Origin: Gracilimonas sp.
GTDB lineage: Bacteria > Bacteroidota > Rhodothermia > Balneolales > Balneolaceae
Direction: 5' to 3'
DNA length: 64,000 nucleotides
Assembly (NCBI RefSeq): GCF_014762685.1
Contig: NZ_JABURM010000005.1
Coordinates: 1,860,001 to 1,924,000, forward strand
Positions 1 through 8,762 of the stretch are shown here, piece by piece (the first letter of the stretch is position 1; every line of letters begins with the position of its first letter). A program made the position numbers and the translations under genes. Below the pieces are notes generated by a model that saw nothing but the letters and a program-made list of their open reading frames with translations, searched no databases and was not told the origin of the DNA.

Positions 1-2155
1 TACTTGTTTCAGCAATATCTTCTATAACCGCCCTTTCCCCTTCTTTATTGGAAAGGTAGCCGGAAGTCTCTGAATATTGAAGCATGGTTACCTTAGCCAT
101 GGCATTCACAATTTGTTCTAAATGCCGGTGTGTAATTGACGAAAGCATATATCGAAATGAAATAACTTCTCCCTGTTCTGTAAATCGAATACGACCATTA
201 TTGGCCACCGCCGGCATCGCGGTTATGGCTTGGTTCGACTGTCCTCCACCCCGGCCAATTGTACCCCCTCGCCCATGAAATAAGCGGAAATCAACATTAT
301 ACTTTCTGCAAACAGTCCCCAATTCGTACTGAGCTTTATCCAGTGCCCAGTTAGCCATCCAGTACCCGCCGTCTTTGTTACTGTCGGAATAACCCAGCAT
401 AATTTCCTGGAAATTATTTCGGGATTTCAAGTGCCTGGAAAAGAGATCATGCTCATACATTTGTGCCATTAAATCTGCACTATTCTCCAAATCTTCAATG
501 GTCTCAAAAAGAGGCACAATATCGATTAAGCTCTCTGCTTTATCATTCTCATAGCTCCATAAACCTACTTCCTTTGCAATCAGCATTACCTCCAACATAT
601 CACTGATACCATGCGTCATGCTAATGATATAACTGCCAAAAATGTCCGGATTCAGAGCCAGTATATCTTTAATTTCCTCAAACACCGTCATCACTTTACT
701 GGCAATTTCTGAGCGTGAACTCTTTACAGTGCTTAATGGCCTTGGGTTAGAAAGCTCTTTCACCAAAACTTCAATTTTATCCGTTTCAGTCAGCTCATTA
801 TAATTGTCCAGCACCTTAGCTTGAGACAGAAGCTCTTCCACTGTTTCTTCATGCAGTGCACTGTGTTGACGTATGTCTAATGCACTTAAATGAAAGCCAA
901 AGGTATTTGCGCGAATAATTAAATCTTGCAGTCGCCCCTGCTGCGACAATCCCGAAAGCCCATTTTCAACCAAACTCTTTTTAATGACCTCCAAGTCATA
1001 AATAAAATCAGACACATTATACTTTTGGGAAGCGGCTAAAATTTCCGGCTTTTCCTCTCCAAGCGCATCCAGTAAAGACTCAATTTTACGCATGATATGC
1101 GTCACCTTCCGGCGATAAATCTCATGCTTATATCGGCGCTTATATCTTTCTGAAATTGGGAATTCTTTCTCATCTTTTTCGACCGATGTTCGCAATGCAT
1201 CTGAAACCGGAGCTTGCTTATCTGAGACACTTAAATACCTGCGCAGCTCATTAAGTTCATCCAGGTATAAATTCAACACGGTTCTGCGCTGCTCAATTAC
1301 GGTTTGCCAAGTTACGTTCGATGTCACATTAGGATTCCCGTCCCGATCACTGCCAATCCATGACCGGTATTTCAGTACAATCGGAATCTCAGGACGCTTG
1401 CTGTAATAGGTGTCAAAAGCCTGACGAATATCCCGATAGAGAACCGGGATGGAATCCCAAATAGAATGCGTAAAATAGAACAAACCATTTTCCACCTCAT
1501 CCTCTACTGAAAGCCGTTCTGAACGGACTTCATCCGTAAGTAAAAGTAGGTTAAGTTGATTTAAAATTTCCCGCCGTAAATCTATTTTTTCATCCGGGGT
1601 GATATCGCTGTTTCCAAGCCGGGAAATCATGGAAGCCAACTCCTGTTGTTTCAGTAAAACACTGCGGCGGCGAGCTTCCGTCGGGTGTGCGGTAATAGTT
1701 GGCTGAATATCCATTTGCCGGAAAATATCCAGGGCTTCCTCATAGGTATATCCCTTTTCCTTCATTCGATAAACTGCTTCAGCTATACTTTCTTTTCGGG
1801 GAGATTCAGGAGTTTCGTCAAATTCACGGCTTCGGTTTACGCGACTGATCTCATGTTGCTCCAGGGAATTCACTAAATGAAAGAAAGTGGTGTACATCTG
1901 CAACACATCTTTAATCTCATCAAGTGAGAGAAGGTTCATCTCTTTTTGAAGCTTCTTCAATGTTGGTTCATCTTCCTCATCCAATGCTTTAGCACATTCA
2001 ATTGGAAGCGTACCCAGTTTTTTTACAAACGCCTCACCATGTTTTTCAATGACCAATTCCTCAAGAATTTCTGTGAGTGTAATTACTCTTTTTGTCAGGT
2101 TTTGACTTATCCCACTACTTTCAGCAAGGTTACTGACGGTTTCTTTCCAGTACAT
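1..2155 (-). CDS. ppc: Phosphoenolpyruvate carboxylase (3' end outside window)
   Basis: Makes oxaloacetate from PEP and bicarbonate, refilling the TCA cycle in the cytoplasm. About 718 codons are present; the family is usually 880-930 residues, so roughly the last 200 lie beyond base 1. Reading the minus strand from ATG at 2155 I see TAHPTEARRRS with the catalytic His at about residue 157, then RSWIGSDRDGNP, further on LGYSDSNKDGGYW, and FHGRGGTIGRGGGQSN near the window edge. All the diagnostic PEPC motifs are therefore intact. The gene is divergent from tag with about 107 bp between them. Identification is secure; only the C-terminus is unseen. Confidence 0.95.
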   Translation of the reverse strand, partial: MYWKETVSNLAESSGISQNLTKRVITLTEILEELVIEKHGEAFVKKLGTLPIECAKALDEEDEPTLKKLQKEMNLLSLDEIKDVLQMYTTFFHLVNSLEQHEISRVNRSREFDETPESPRKESIAEAVYRMKEKGYTYEEALDIFRQMDIQPTITAHPTEARRRSVLLKQQELASMISRLGNSDITPDEKIDLRREILNQLNLLLLTDEVRSERLSVEDEVENGLFYFTHSIWDSIPVLYRDIRQAFDTYYSKRPEIPIVLKYRSWIGSDRDGNPNVTSNVTWQTVIEQRRTVLNLYLDELNELRRYLSVSDKQAPVSDALRTSVEKDEKEFPISERYKRRYKHEIYRRKVTHIMRKIESLLDALGEEKPEILAASQKYNVSDFIYDLEVIKKSLVENGLSGLSQQGRLQDLIIRANTFGFHLSALDIRQHSALHEETVEELLSQAKVLDNYNELTETDKIEVLVKELSNPRPLSTVKSSRSEIASKVMTVFEEIKDILALNPDIFGSYIISMTHGISDMLEVMLIAKEVGLWSYENDKAESLIDIVPLFETIEDLENSADLMAQMYEHDLFSRHLKSRNNFQEIMLGYSDSNKDGGYWMANWALDKAQYELGTVCRKYNVDFRLFHGRGGTIGRGGGQSNQAITAMPAVANNGRIRFTEQGEVISFRYMLSSITHRHLEQIVNAMAKVTMLQYSETSGYLSNKEGERAVIEDIAETS

Positions 2156-2262
2156 GAATGTTTAAATTTTGAAATGAGTGTGAGTGATTGAATAGTAAGT
2201 TAGAGATAATTAAACTCTTTTATAGTTTCAACAAACTCAACTATCCAACTTAAATACATAAA

Positions 2263-2841
2263 ATGAATAAAAAACGTTGTGGCTGGGTTGAAGGTCAATT
2301 TCAGGAATACATTAAATACCACGATGAAGAGTGGGGAGTTCCCGTCCATGATGACAAAACACATTTCGAGTTTTTGATTTTGGAGGGAGCCCAGGCCGGA
2401 CTCAGCTGGTCTACAATTTTAAAGCGCCGGGAAGGATACCGGAATGCGTTTGCCAATTTTGATCCTGAGAAAGTGGCTCAGTTTAATGAATCTAAAATTC
2501 AGGAATTGTTGCAGGATGAAGGTATTATCCGAAACAAACTGAAGGTGAGGTCTGCGGTAACCAATGCTCAGTTATTTTTGGATATTCAAGAGGAATTCGG
2601 CAGCTTTGACAACTACATCTGGGAATTTGTCGGGGGTGAACCGATTGTCAGTCACTGGGAAAGCATGAAGGGGTTACCGGCCACCAGTAAAGAGTCCGAC
2701 ACCCTAAGTAAGGACCTGAAAAAACGAGGGTTTAAGTTTGTAGGAAGTACCATCATGTATGCCCATATGCAGGCTTGTGGATTAGTAATGGACCATACCA
2801 CAGACTGCTTCCGATATGCAGAATTGAACCCCGAACATTGA
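2263..2841 (+). CDS. tag: DNA-3-methyladenine glycosylase I
   Basis: Base-excision repair enzyme that removes 3-methyladenine from alkylated DNA. 192 residues, normal for Tag. The N-terminus has the zinc-ligand Cys in KKRCGW and the His in YHDEEWGVP; ILEGAQAGLSWSTIL holds the conserved Glu of the base pocket; the C-terminal MDHTTDCFRY supplies the remaining His and Cys ligands. It is monocistronic, divergent from ppc and convergent with the 2873-4288 gene, whose stop is only about 30 bp away. An inverted repeat spans both 3' ends. Confidence 0.95.
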   Translation: MNKKRCGWVEGQFQEYIKYHDEEWGVPVHDDKTHFEFLILEGAQAGLSWSTILKRREGYRNAFANFDPEKVAQFNESKIQELLQDEGIIRNKLKVRSAVTNAQLFLDIQEEFGSFDNYIWEFVGGEPIVSHWESMKGLPATSKESDTLSKDLKKRGFKFVGSTIMYAHMQACGLVMDHTTDCFRYAELNPEH

Positions 2842-2881
2842 ACAATTAACTTCTGCCTTGGATATTCCTTGTTTAATGTTC
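2833..2881. repeat. AT-rich inverted repeat at convergent gene ends
   Basis: Arm 2833-2845 (GAACATTGAACAA) pairs with 2869-2881 (TTGTTTAATGTTC) with one G-T wobble. It spans the stop codons of tag and of the persulfide dioxygenase gene, so it may act as a shared transcription end or mRNA-stabilising hairpin. The sequence style matches other intergenic repeats in this window (about 18.6, 19.5, 52.1 and 55.3 kb). Confidence 0.55.
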
Positions 2882-4288
2882 GATGTTCTTCTCCAGCCAC
2901 TCCTCAATCAAATCATCCACGTATTTCACAACAAAATCCTCTCTCTCAAGGAAAGCTGATGCGACAGCAGATCTGGCTCCGGTTCGGCAGGAAACCATTA
3001 CGGGTTTATCGTTTGGAATATCACCCAGTCTTTCCAACAAGCGGGTATGAGCAATATTTATTGCTCCGGGAATGTGCCCTTCGTCAAATTCCGATTTTTT
3101 GCGTACATCCAGTAAATAGGCTTCATTCGCATTCAGGTGTTTTTCCGTTTGAGCAAAATCTATGGTATCTGTAGTAAAAAGCACCCCTCCCTTTTCAGCA
3201 AATTCTTTCAATTGACCGGGTGTGGCAAATCCTTTTACAGGATCCAATCCTATCCGGATTAAATCCAGCACTGCTTCTTGTAATTTATCCTCTTCAATAA
3301 TCAAGAAAATGGATTCGTCCTCTCTTATATAAGAACCCGCTACCGTATTGAAGGCTTTATTAATTGGAGAAAGAAGTGAACCTTCAATATGCCCATTCAT
3401 AAATTCTCCCCGATTGCGTGTGTCTAAAATCACTGAGTTTGTGATGCGTACCTGTCCAATAATTTGTTCTATAGTTAGGTTTTCCGGTTGTGGGATATTT
3501 CCCAGGATTTTAGGCCCTTTTTTATTTTCCCTTTTCATACGGGCAAAATAAATCGGTGGCTCCGGCTGACCATCCAAAATATAATCCACAAACTCTTGTT
3601 CGTTAGTTGCTGCACGTATAGAATCATTAAACCGTTGTTCATATCCCACCGTAGATTCAGGAATAGCCCCCAAAGCCTTTCCGCAGGCGCTTCCCGCTCC
3701 ATGTCCCGGCCACACCTGCCAGTAACCCGGCATTTCTTTAAATTTTTGAAGTGATTGATACAATACTTTAGCTGAACTTTCCATAACCCCTTTCTCACCG
3801 GCTGCTGTTTCAAGTAAATCCGGGCGTCCTACATCTCCTACAAAAACAAAATCACCTGAGAGCAACCCCATTGGAACATCAGATTTTGCTCCGTCAGCCA
3901 CTAAAAAACTCAGGTGTTCGGGGGTATGCCCCGGGGTAAATGCTGCAGTAAACTTGATGTTCCCAACTGAGAATTTATCCCCATCCTTTAACAGCTTATG
4001 GTCGTAATTACTTCCAATAACCCATTCGTATTTCCAGTTTTCATCCCCTTCATCCGAAACATATACTTTAACCCCCTGCTCAGCAAATTCACGTAACCCG
4101 GAAAGATAGTCGGCATGAATATGTGTCTCCGCGGCAGCAATAATTTTGAGGTTATTTTTTTCGGCAATTTCTTTATATCGGTCAATATCCCGCATGGGGT
4201 CAATCACAATGGCTTCGCCCGATGCCTGACAACCAATTAGATATGCATATTGAGCGAGCTTTTCTTCAAATATTTGTTGAAAAAACAT
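2873..4288 (-). CDS. CstB-like persulfide dioxygenase-rhodanese fusion (copy 1)
   Basis: 471 residues: an N-terminal metallo-beta-lactamase fold of the ETHE1/persulfide dioxygenase type (about 1-235), a first rhodanese-like domain without a catalytic Cys (about 265-355) and a C-terminal active rhodanese with SCRTGARS (Cys434). This order matches CstB-type enzymes that oxidise persulfides to sulfite and thiosulfate. The metal motif reads THIHADY (His56, His58, Asp60); the usual sixth-position His is Tyr, which the family may tolerate because only one iron is bound. Further motifs are PGHTPEHLSF, SGDFVFVGDVGRPDL and GPGHGAGSACGK-like WPGHGAGSACGK. A close paralogue lies at 8763-10181. Expected to be cytoplasmic, in sulfide detoxification. 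Confidence 0.88.
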   Translation of the reverse strand: MFFQQIFEEKLAQYAYLIGCQASGEAIVIDPMRDIDRYKEIAEKNNLKIIAAAETHIHADYLSGLREFAEQGVKVYVSDEGDENWKYEWVIGSNYDHKLLKDGDKFSVGNIKFTAAFTPGHTPEHLSFLVADGAKSDVPMGLLSGDFVFVGDVGRPDLLETAAGEKGVMESSAKVLYQSLQKFKEMPGYWQVWPGHGAGSACGKALGAIPESTVGYEQRFNDSIRAATNEQEFVDYILDGQPEPPIYFARMKRENKKGPKILGNIPQPENLTIEQIIGQVRITNSVILDTRNRGEFMNGHIEGSLLSPINKAFNTVAGSYIREDESIFLIIEEDKLQEAVLDLIRIGLDPVKGFATPGQLKEFAEKGGVLFTTDTIDFAQTEKHLNANEAYLLDVRKKSEFDEGHIPGAINIAHTRLLERLGDIPNDKPVMVSCRTGARSAVASAFLEREDFVVKYVDDLIEEWLEKNIEH

Positions 4289-4361
4289 GAATGAGGTTAA
4301 GTTTTTTTCCGTTTAATTTGCCAGCGGAAAATACTACATCTTGAAGCCATCGAAAACTGTT

Positions 4362-4958
4362 ATGAAAGATTTTTGGAATGAACGTTATTCGGAACAGGAA
4401 TTTGTATATGGAACCGAACCGAATAATTTTTTTAAAGAACATATTGAGAATTTAGAATCCCGTACAATTATTCTGCCTGCCGAGGGTGAAGGGCGTAATG
4501 CCATATATGCTGCAAGCAAAGGCTGGGATGTAACAGCAGTAGATTATAGTGAGCAAGGGAAGAAAAAAGCACTGAAACTGGCAGAACAGAAAGGGGTCAA
4601 CATCAAATATGATTTGAGTGATTTAGCTGATTATGATTTTGGACAAAACAAATATGATGCTGCAGCTTTCATTTATGTCCATTTGCCACGATCAATCATA
4701 AAAGATGTGTATTCTCATGTAATTTCAAGCGTCAAGCCGGGAGGTAAGATTATTGTGGAGGTATATTCAGTCAACCAGCTTGGAAGAAATTCAGGAGGAC
4801 CAAAAGATAAACGGGTTTTATATACCGAAGAAAAATTACGGGATTTGCTTTCCGGTACCGACATCAAATGGATGGATGAAGTCGAAGTGACTCTCAATGA
4901 AGGGATGCATCATGTTGGGAAAGCGATGGTGTTTCGGGCAATTGCTGAAAAAGTATAA
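4362..4958 (+). CDS. SAM-dependent methyltransferase (TehB/TPMT-like)
   Basis: A class I methyltransferase of about 198 residues. The SAM motif is ILPAEGEGRNAIYAASKGWDVTAVDYS in pieces: LPAEGEGRNA (glycine-rich loop) and VTAVDYS (acidic end of strand 2), followed by YDLSDLADYDF and YDAAAFIYVHLP. The N-terminal FWNERYSEQEFVYGTEPN signature is typical of TehB/thiopurine-methyltransferase-like proteins, which methylate small thiols, tellurite or similar. I start at ATG 4362; an in-frame TTG at 4341 would add seven residues. The substrate is not deducible. It faces the sulfur island, so a thiol substrate is possible but only inferred. Confidence 0.85.
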   Translation: MKDFWNERYSEQEFVYGTEPNNFFKEHIENLESRTIILPAEGEGRNAIYAASKGWDVTAVDYSEQGKKKALKLAEQKGVNIKYDLSDLADYDFGQNKYDAAAFIYVHLPRSIIKDVYSHVISSVKPGGKIIVEVYSVNQLGRNSGGPKDKRVLYTEEKLRDLLSGTDIKWMDEVEVTLNEGMHHVGKAMVFRAIAEKV

Positions 4959-5041
4959 ATAAGAAATTGAACCGGGAGAACTTAAATGGCAATCCTTTGG
5001 AATTTCCAGATATAATCGGTGATTGGAGTTGAGTAAAAATA

Positions 5042-5077
5042 TTAAATAAGGGTAATTCAATAATCACCCTTATTTAA
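5042..5077. terminator. Bidirectional terminator-like hairpin
   Basis: Perfect 12-bp arms TTAAATAAGGGT (5042-5053) and ACCCTTATTTAA (5066-5077) with a 12-nt loop. It lies between the convergent methyltransferase and rhodanese genes, 15 bp before the rhodanese stop. The stem is AT-rich and lacks a long T run, so efficiency is uncertain. Confidence 0.6.
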
Positions 5078-5092
5078 GAATCTGGTTCAAAC

Positions 5093-5500
5093 CTATTTGG
5101 TTTCGAAACCTGCATTGGCCAAATCCTGAAACCCACCAACATTGTATACCTTTTCAAAACCATTTTGCTTCATCATGCGAGCTGCCTGTCCACTTCTGTT
5201 GCCCGATCGACAGTATAGATAGTACGTCTCATCTTTATTCAAGCTATCAAGTTGCGCAGCAAAATCACCATTCATTAAGTCATATTGGTGATCGGCTTCA
5301 ACCAAATGTCCTTCTTCATACTCACCTTTGGTACGGACATCAATAATAATACCCGGAGTTTCAGTCTTTATTTCTTTAAACTCTTCTACACTGATGTCGA
5401 TACGCTGAGTTTCTTTTTCGTCGGTTTTGTTTGAAAATATATTAAACATGATTAGTCCTATAATTAAAATTGTCGCTATTGTTAAAATCGTTTTCCACAT
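5093..5500 (-). CDS. Membrane-anchored single-domain rhodanese
   Basis: 135 residues. One hydrophobic N-terminal helix (residues 3-21, TILTIATILIIGLIMFNIF) anchors a periplasm-facing rhodanese domain (about 35-132). The active loop is YCRSGNRSG, so the sulfur-carrying Cys is present. Rhodaneses move sulfane sulfur between thiosulfate, persulfides and acceptors. It follows the MFS gene by 11 bp on the same strand and probably shares its transcript. Placed in a sulfur island, it may hand over sulfane sulfur outside the inner membrane; the partner is unknown. Confidence 0.9.
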   Translation of the reverse strand: MWKTILTIATILIIGLIMFNIFSNKTDEKETQRIDISVEEFKEIKTETPGIIIDVRTKGEYEEGHLVEADHQYDLMNGDFAAQLDSLNKDETYYLYCRSGNRSGQAARMMKQNGFEKVYNVGGFQDLANAGFETK

Positions 5501-5511
5501 AATGTTTTATT

Positions 5512-6732
5512 TTAGAGATGCACCGGTTTTTTAAGTTTATTCATGCTAATTAACAAAGTAATACCGGATATCATAACAATCACTCCTGTTATGGTGATTG
5601 CAAATCCAAGATCGAACAAATCAGCCAAAAATCCTGCAAGAAGTGCTCCGACGGCATAACCGCCATCTCTCCATAATCGAAATACTCCGATACTTTCAGC
5701 ACGATCTTCAGGATGAACCAAGTCAGCTACAGCTGCTAAAAACGTAGGATATACCATTGCAGTTCCTAATCCTAAAAATGAGGCCGCAATTATAAATTCA
5801 TAAAAGTGGGACAGTGATGGGAAGATTAACAAACTTGCAGCCTGTACCATCAATCCTGCAAATAACATATTCTTTCGACCGGTATAGTCTGAGATTTTCC
5901 CTGTTACTACCTGGAAAATTCCCCAAAACGCCGGATAAATAGCCGTTACAATTCCAATTTGATATAAATTCAGTCCGGCTGCTGACAAATATAGCGGAAA
6001 TATTCCCCAAGCCATTCCATCTTTTAAATTGGTTGCCAATCCAGATTGTGAAACGGCAAACAGATTACGATCTCCTATCGAAACCTTCCAAAACAGATTC
6101 TCTTTACTCCTTTTTTCATTATTTCCTTCAGAACTTTCAGAATGAACCCAGGGAGCAGTGTCTTTCACTAAAAAAATCGACATTAGTAATCCGATACCGG
6201 CCAGTCCAATTCCTAAATAGAAAGGGTATGGTCGTAACCCAAACTCTGAAGCAATCCACCCGGTCAGGAAAGCCACAACTGCCACAGCTAAATAACCGGC
6301 AAATTCATTCAATCCCATGGCCAGGCCCCGGTCTTTTTTCCCGGCAAGATCAATTTTCATAATCACATTGGCCGACCACGCCAGTCCCTGGTTAATACCT
6401 AAAAATACATTGGCAGCGATCACCCAATTCCAGCTGTCTGCCATCATTAAAATGAAAGGAACAGGCAAACCAAACAGCCAGCCCACAATCAGCATTTTCT
6501 TGCGTCCGTATTGCTGGGCAAATCTTCCCGCAAAATAATTGGATGCCGCTTTGGTAATTCCAAAAACAATGATGAATGAAAAGATTGCTGAACGAGCTGC
6601 GATGCCAAACTCACTTTCGGCAATTTCGGGTAGAATGGTGCGCTCCAGCCCCACCATGCCACCTACAAAAGCATTGATGAACACCAGCAACGAGAATTGC
6701 TTCCAATTATGTTTGAGTCCGAGTACTTTCAT
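5512..6732 (-). CDS. MFS transporter in the sulfur island
   Basis: 406 residues with about 12 membrane helices. The MFS loop signature AGRFAQQYGRKKMLIVGW occurs after helix 2 and the weaker repeat GKISDYTGRKNMLFAG after helix 8. The N-terminus reads LLVFINAFVGGMVGLERTILP. The adjacent rhodanese 11 bp downstream suggests that it moves a sulfur compound or sulfite, but the sequence alone does not give the substrate. The 107-bp gap to the SulP gene shows no clear terminator. Confidence 0.85.
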   Translation of the reverse strand: MKVLGLKHNWKQFSLLVFINAFVGGMVGLERTILPEIAESEFGIAARSAIFSFIIVFGITKAASNYFAGRFAQQYGRKKMLIVGWLFGLPVPFILMMADSWNWVIAANVFLGINQGLAWSANVIMKIDLAGKKDRGLAMGLNEFAGYLAVAVVAFLTGWIASEFGLRPYPFYLGIGLAGIGLLMSIFLVKDTAPWVHSESSEGNNEKRSKENLFWKVSIGDRNLFAVSQSGLATNLKDGMAWGIFPLYLSAAGLNLYQIGIVTAIYPAFWGIFQVVTGKISDYTGRKNMLFAGLMVQAASLLIFPSLSHFYEFIIAASFLGLGTAMVYPTFLAAVADLVHPEDRAESIGVFRLWRDGGYAVGALLAGFLADLFDLGFAITITGVIVMISGITLLISMNKLKKPVHL

Positions 6733-6839
6733 CTATTCTTCTTTTAAGTGTGAACCTACAATCGTTTGACAGGTCTCGCAGGTTCATCTAAACACTCACA
6801 GACCCTAACGTACGATGCGAGGTTGCTACAATATCTTTA

Positions 6840-8588
6840 TTAAGTATTAGTTTGAACCGGTGAATAATTGTGGTCCTTCTTGTGACCTTTTTTGTAGGCT
6901 TCCATTGCATCGGCTACATCAAAATAAAAGTTACTGATACTGAGCCCTTCCGTAATTCCGGATACTTTCAGCTTATCTCTAACCGGACCAATGGCGCCGG
7001 CAAAATACAATTCAATATCCCGATCTTTCAGGTCTTTTATCAATTCCTGCAGTGCATGTACTCCGGTAGAATCTATATTATTCATAGCAGATGCATCCAG
7101 GATCACCAGGTTGAGTTTATCTCCTTTTTCGGCAATGAGAGAATCAATAGTGTCTCTGAAATATTCTACATTGGCGAAATAAAGCTGAGAATCGAAACGG
7201 TAAATCAGAATTTCTTCTTCAGTTTTCGCTTCTTTATATCGTTTAACGTTTCGGAAATTTTTGGTTTCTCCTAATCGGCCCAATTCCGTACTGTGCGGTT
7301 TGGTACTGCTGTAGATCACCAGTCCTAATGAAATTAATACGCCTACTGCAATACCTTCTTCAATGCCAAGAGAAAGTGTGGCGATAAAGGTGATTACCAA
7401 CAAAGCCAGGTCTTTTCGGTCTGTTTTCCAAAGATGCCTCATTTCATGGGTATCGAATAGCCCGGCCACGGCCACCATAATAATCGCCGCCAAAACCGCA
7501 CTAGGCAGATAATAAAACAGTGGGGTTAAAAAGAGTACTGTGAGTGCGATAATTACTGCTGAAACAATAGAAGCCATTCCTGTTCTGGAGCCGGCCTGAT
7601 CGTTCACTGCAGTTCTTGAAAATCCCCCGGTTGTCGGATATGACTGGAACAAGGCTCCACCAATATTCGCCACCCCCAATCCAATCAATTCCTGGTTTGG
7701 GTCAACTTTATATCCATGCTTGTTTGCGATGGCTTTAGCCACGGCAATCGACTCCATATATCCCACCAATGAAATCACAAGAATAGTTGGTAATAACAAT
7801 TCAATGTCAGCCCAGCTCATAGATGTAAATTTGAAACTTGGAAGACCTCTTGGAATATCTCCCACAATCGCCACTCCGGATTCATTTAACCCAAAGACAT
7901 ACGTTACAAGGGTTCCTAGCCCTACTACAACTAATGCTGAGGGAAAGGTGCGTTTCCATTTTCTAATAAGAATGATGGTTGCAATAGATCCGATCCCAAT
8001 TGCAGCTGTAAAAGGATCAATCTCATTTATTTTTTGAAAAGCATTAATCAGAATTTCATGCACATAATTAGTTCTAGGAATGTCAATTCCCAATAGGTTT
8101 TTAAGCTGACTGCCACCAATGATCAGTGCAGCAGCTGAAGTAAATCCGCTAAGTACAGGGTGCGATAAAAAATTCACCAAAAAACCCATTCTGAATACAC
8201 CCATCAAAAGTTGGAAAACCCCTACACCCATGGCAGTCATAATCGCCAGCTGTATGAACCGATCACTTCCCACATCTGCAATCTCACCAACACCTGCCAG
8301 TACCAACAAAGAAACCATTGCCACAGGCCCTACTGCCAACTGACGAGACGTGCCAAAAACAGCATATAAAATCAGCGGTACAATAGAGGCGTATAAACCG
8401 TAAATCGGCGGGAGCCCGGCAAGCATGGCATACGCCATTCCCTGAGGAATAAGCATGATACCCACCGTAATGCCGGCATTTATATCTCCTTTAGCGTCAT
8501 CCCCGGAATAGGATTTAATCCAATCCAGAATGGGAATATATTTGGTAATGGATGGTTTTGATTTCATGGTTTGATTTATTTTCTCCAT
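6840..8588 (-). CDS. SulP-family anion permease with STAS domain
   Basis: 582 residues: SLC26/SulP membrane domain (about 20-435) and a C-terminal STAS domain (about 455-565). Conserved stretches include IPQGMAYAMLAGLPPIYGLY after helix 1, the long FTSAAALIIGGSQL helix, and NIGGALFQSYPTTGGFSRTAVN. The STAS core shows LVILDASAMNNIDSTGVHAL, with the Ser/Thr typical of the regulatory loop. Such proteins carry sulfate, bicarbonate or other anions. Between two persulfide dioxygenase genes, sulfate or sulfite is the reasonable substrate guess, though bicarbonate cannot be excluded. Confidence 0.92.
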   Translation of the reverse strand: MEKINQTMKSKPSITKYIPILDWIKSYSGDDAKGDINAGITVGIMLIPQGMAYAMLAGLPPIYGLYASIVPLILYAVFGTSRQLAVGPVAMVSLLVLAGVGEIADVGSDRFIQLAIMTAMGVGVFQLLMGVFRMGFLVNFLSHPVLSGFTSAAALIIGGSQLKNLLGIDIPRTNYVHEILINAFQKINEIDPFTAAIGIGSIATIILIRKWKRTFPSALVVVGLGTLVTYVFGLNESGVAIVGDIPRGLPSFKFTSMSWADIELLLPTILVISLVGYMESIAVAKAIANKHGYKVDPNQELIGLGVANIGGALFQSYPTTGGFSRTAVNDQAGSRTGMASIVSAVIIALTVLFLTPLFYYLPSAVLAAIIMVAVAGLFDTHEMRHLWKTDRKDLALLVITFIATLSLGIEEGIAVGVLISLGLVIYSSTKPHSTELGRLGETKNFRNVKRYKEAKTEEEILIYRFDSQLYFANVEYFRDTIDSLIAEKGDKLNLVILDASAMNNIDSTGVHALQELIKDLKDRDIELYFAGAIGPVRDKLKVSGITEGLSISNFYFDVADAMEAYKKGHKKDHNYSPVQTNT

Positions 8589-8652
8589 CGTAAAGGCGTT
8601 TCATGTATTGCCTCCACAATAGAATATTTCAATATTTTTGTTTGATAGAACT

Positions 8653-8745
8653 CGCCGGACCTTTCACCTTCCGACGGGTTGGGTTTTCGGGGTACAAAAT
8701 TTTGATCCCCCAATGTTGCAGGAATAAATGCGATTCATCCCTGCA
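8653..8745 (-). other. Two hairpins between persulfide dioxygenase and SulP genes
   Basis: The 174-bp spacer holds two stem-loops: 8653-8659 with 8670-8676 (CGCCGGA/TCCGACG, one wobble) and 8717-8722 with 8740-8745 (TGCAGG/CCTGCA, extendable inward with two G-T wobbles). They lie between genes transcribed in the same direction and might end or process the dioxygenase transcript. Neither is followed by a clean T run, so I do not call them terminators. Confidence 0.4.
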
Positions 8746-8762
8746 TTATATCAGTGGATTAT

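Noticed and set aside
3535-3813. Long overlapping frames opposite or within the persulfide dioxygenase gene
   Set aside because: They are shadows of a well-supported coding frame and show no family motifs.
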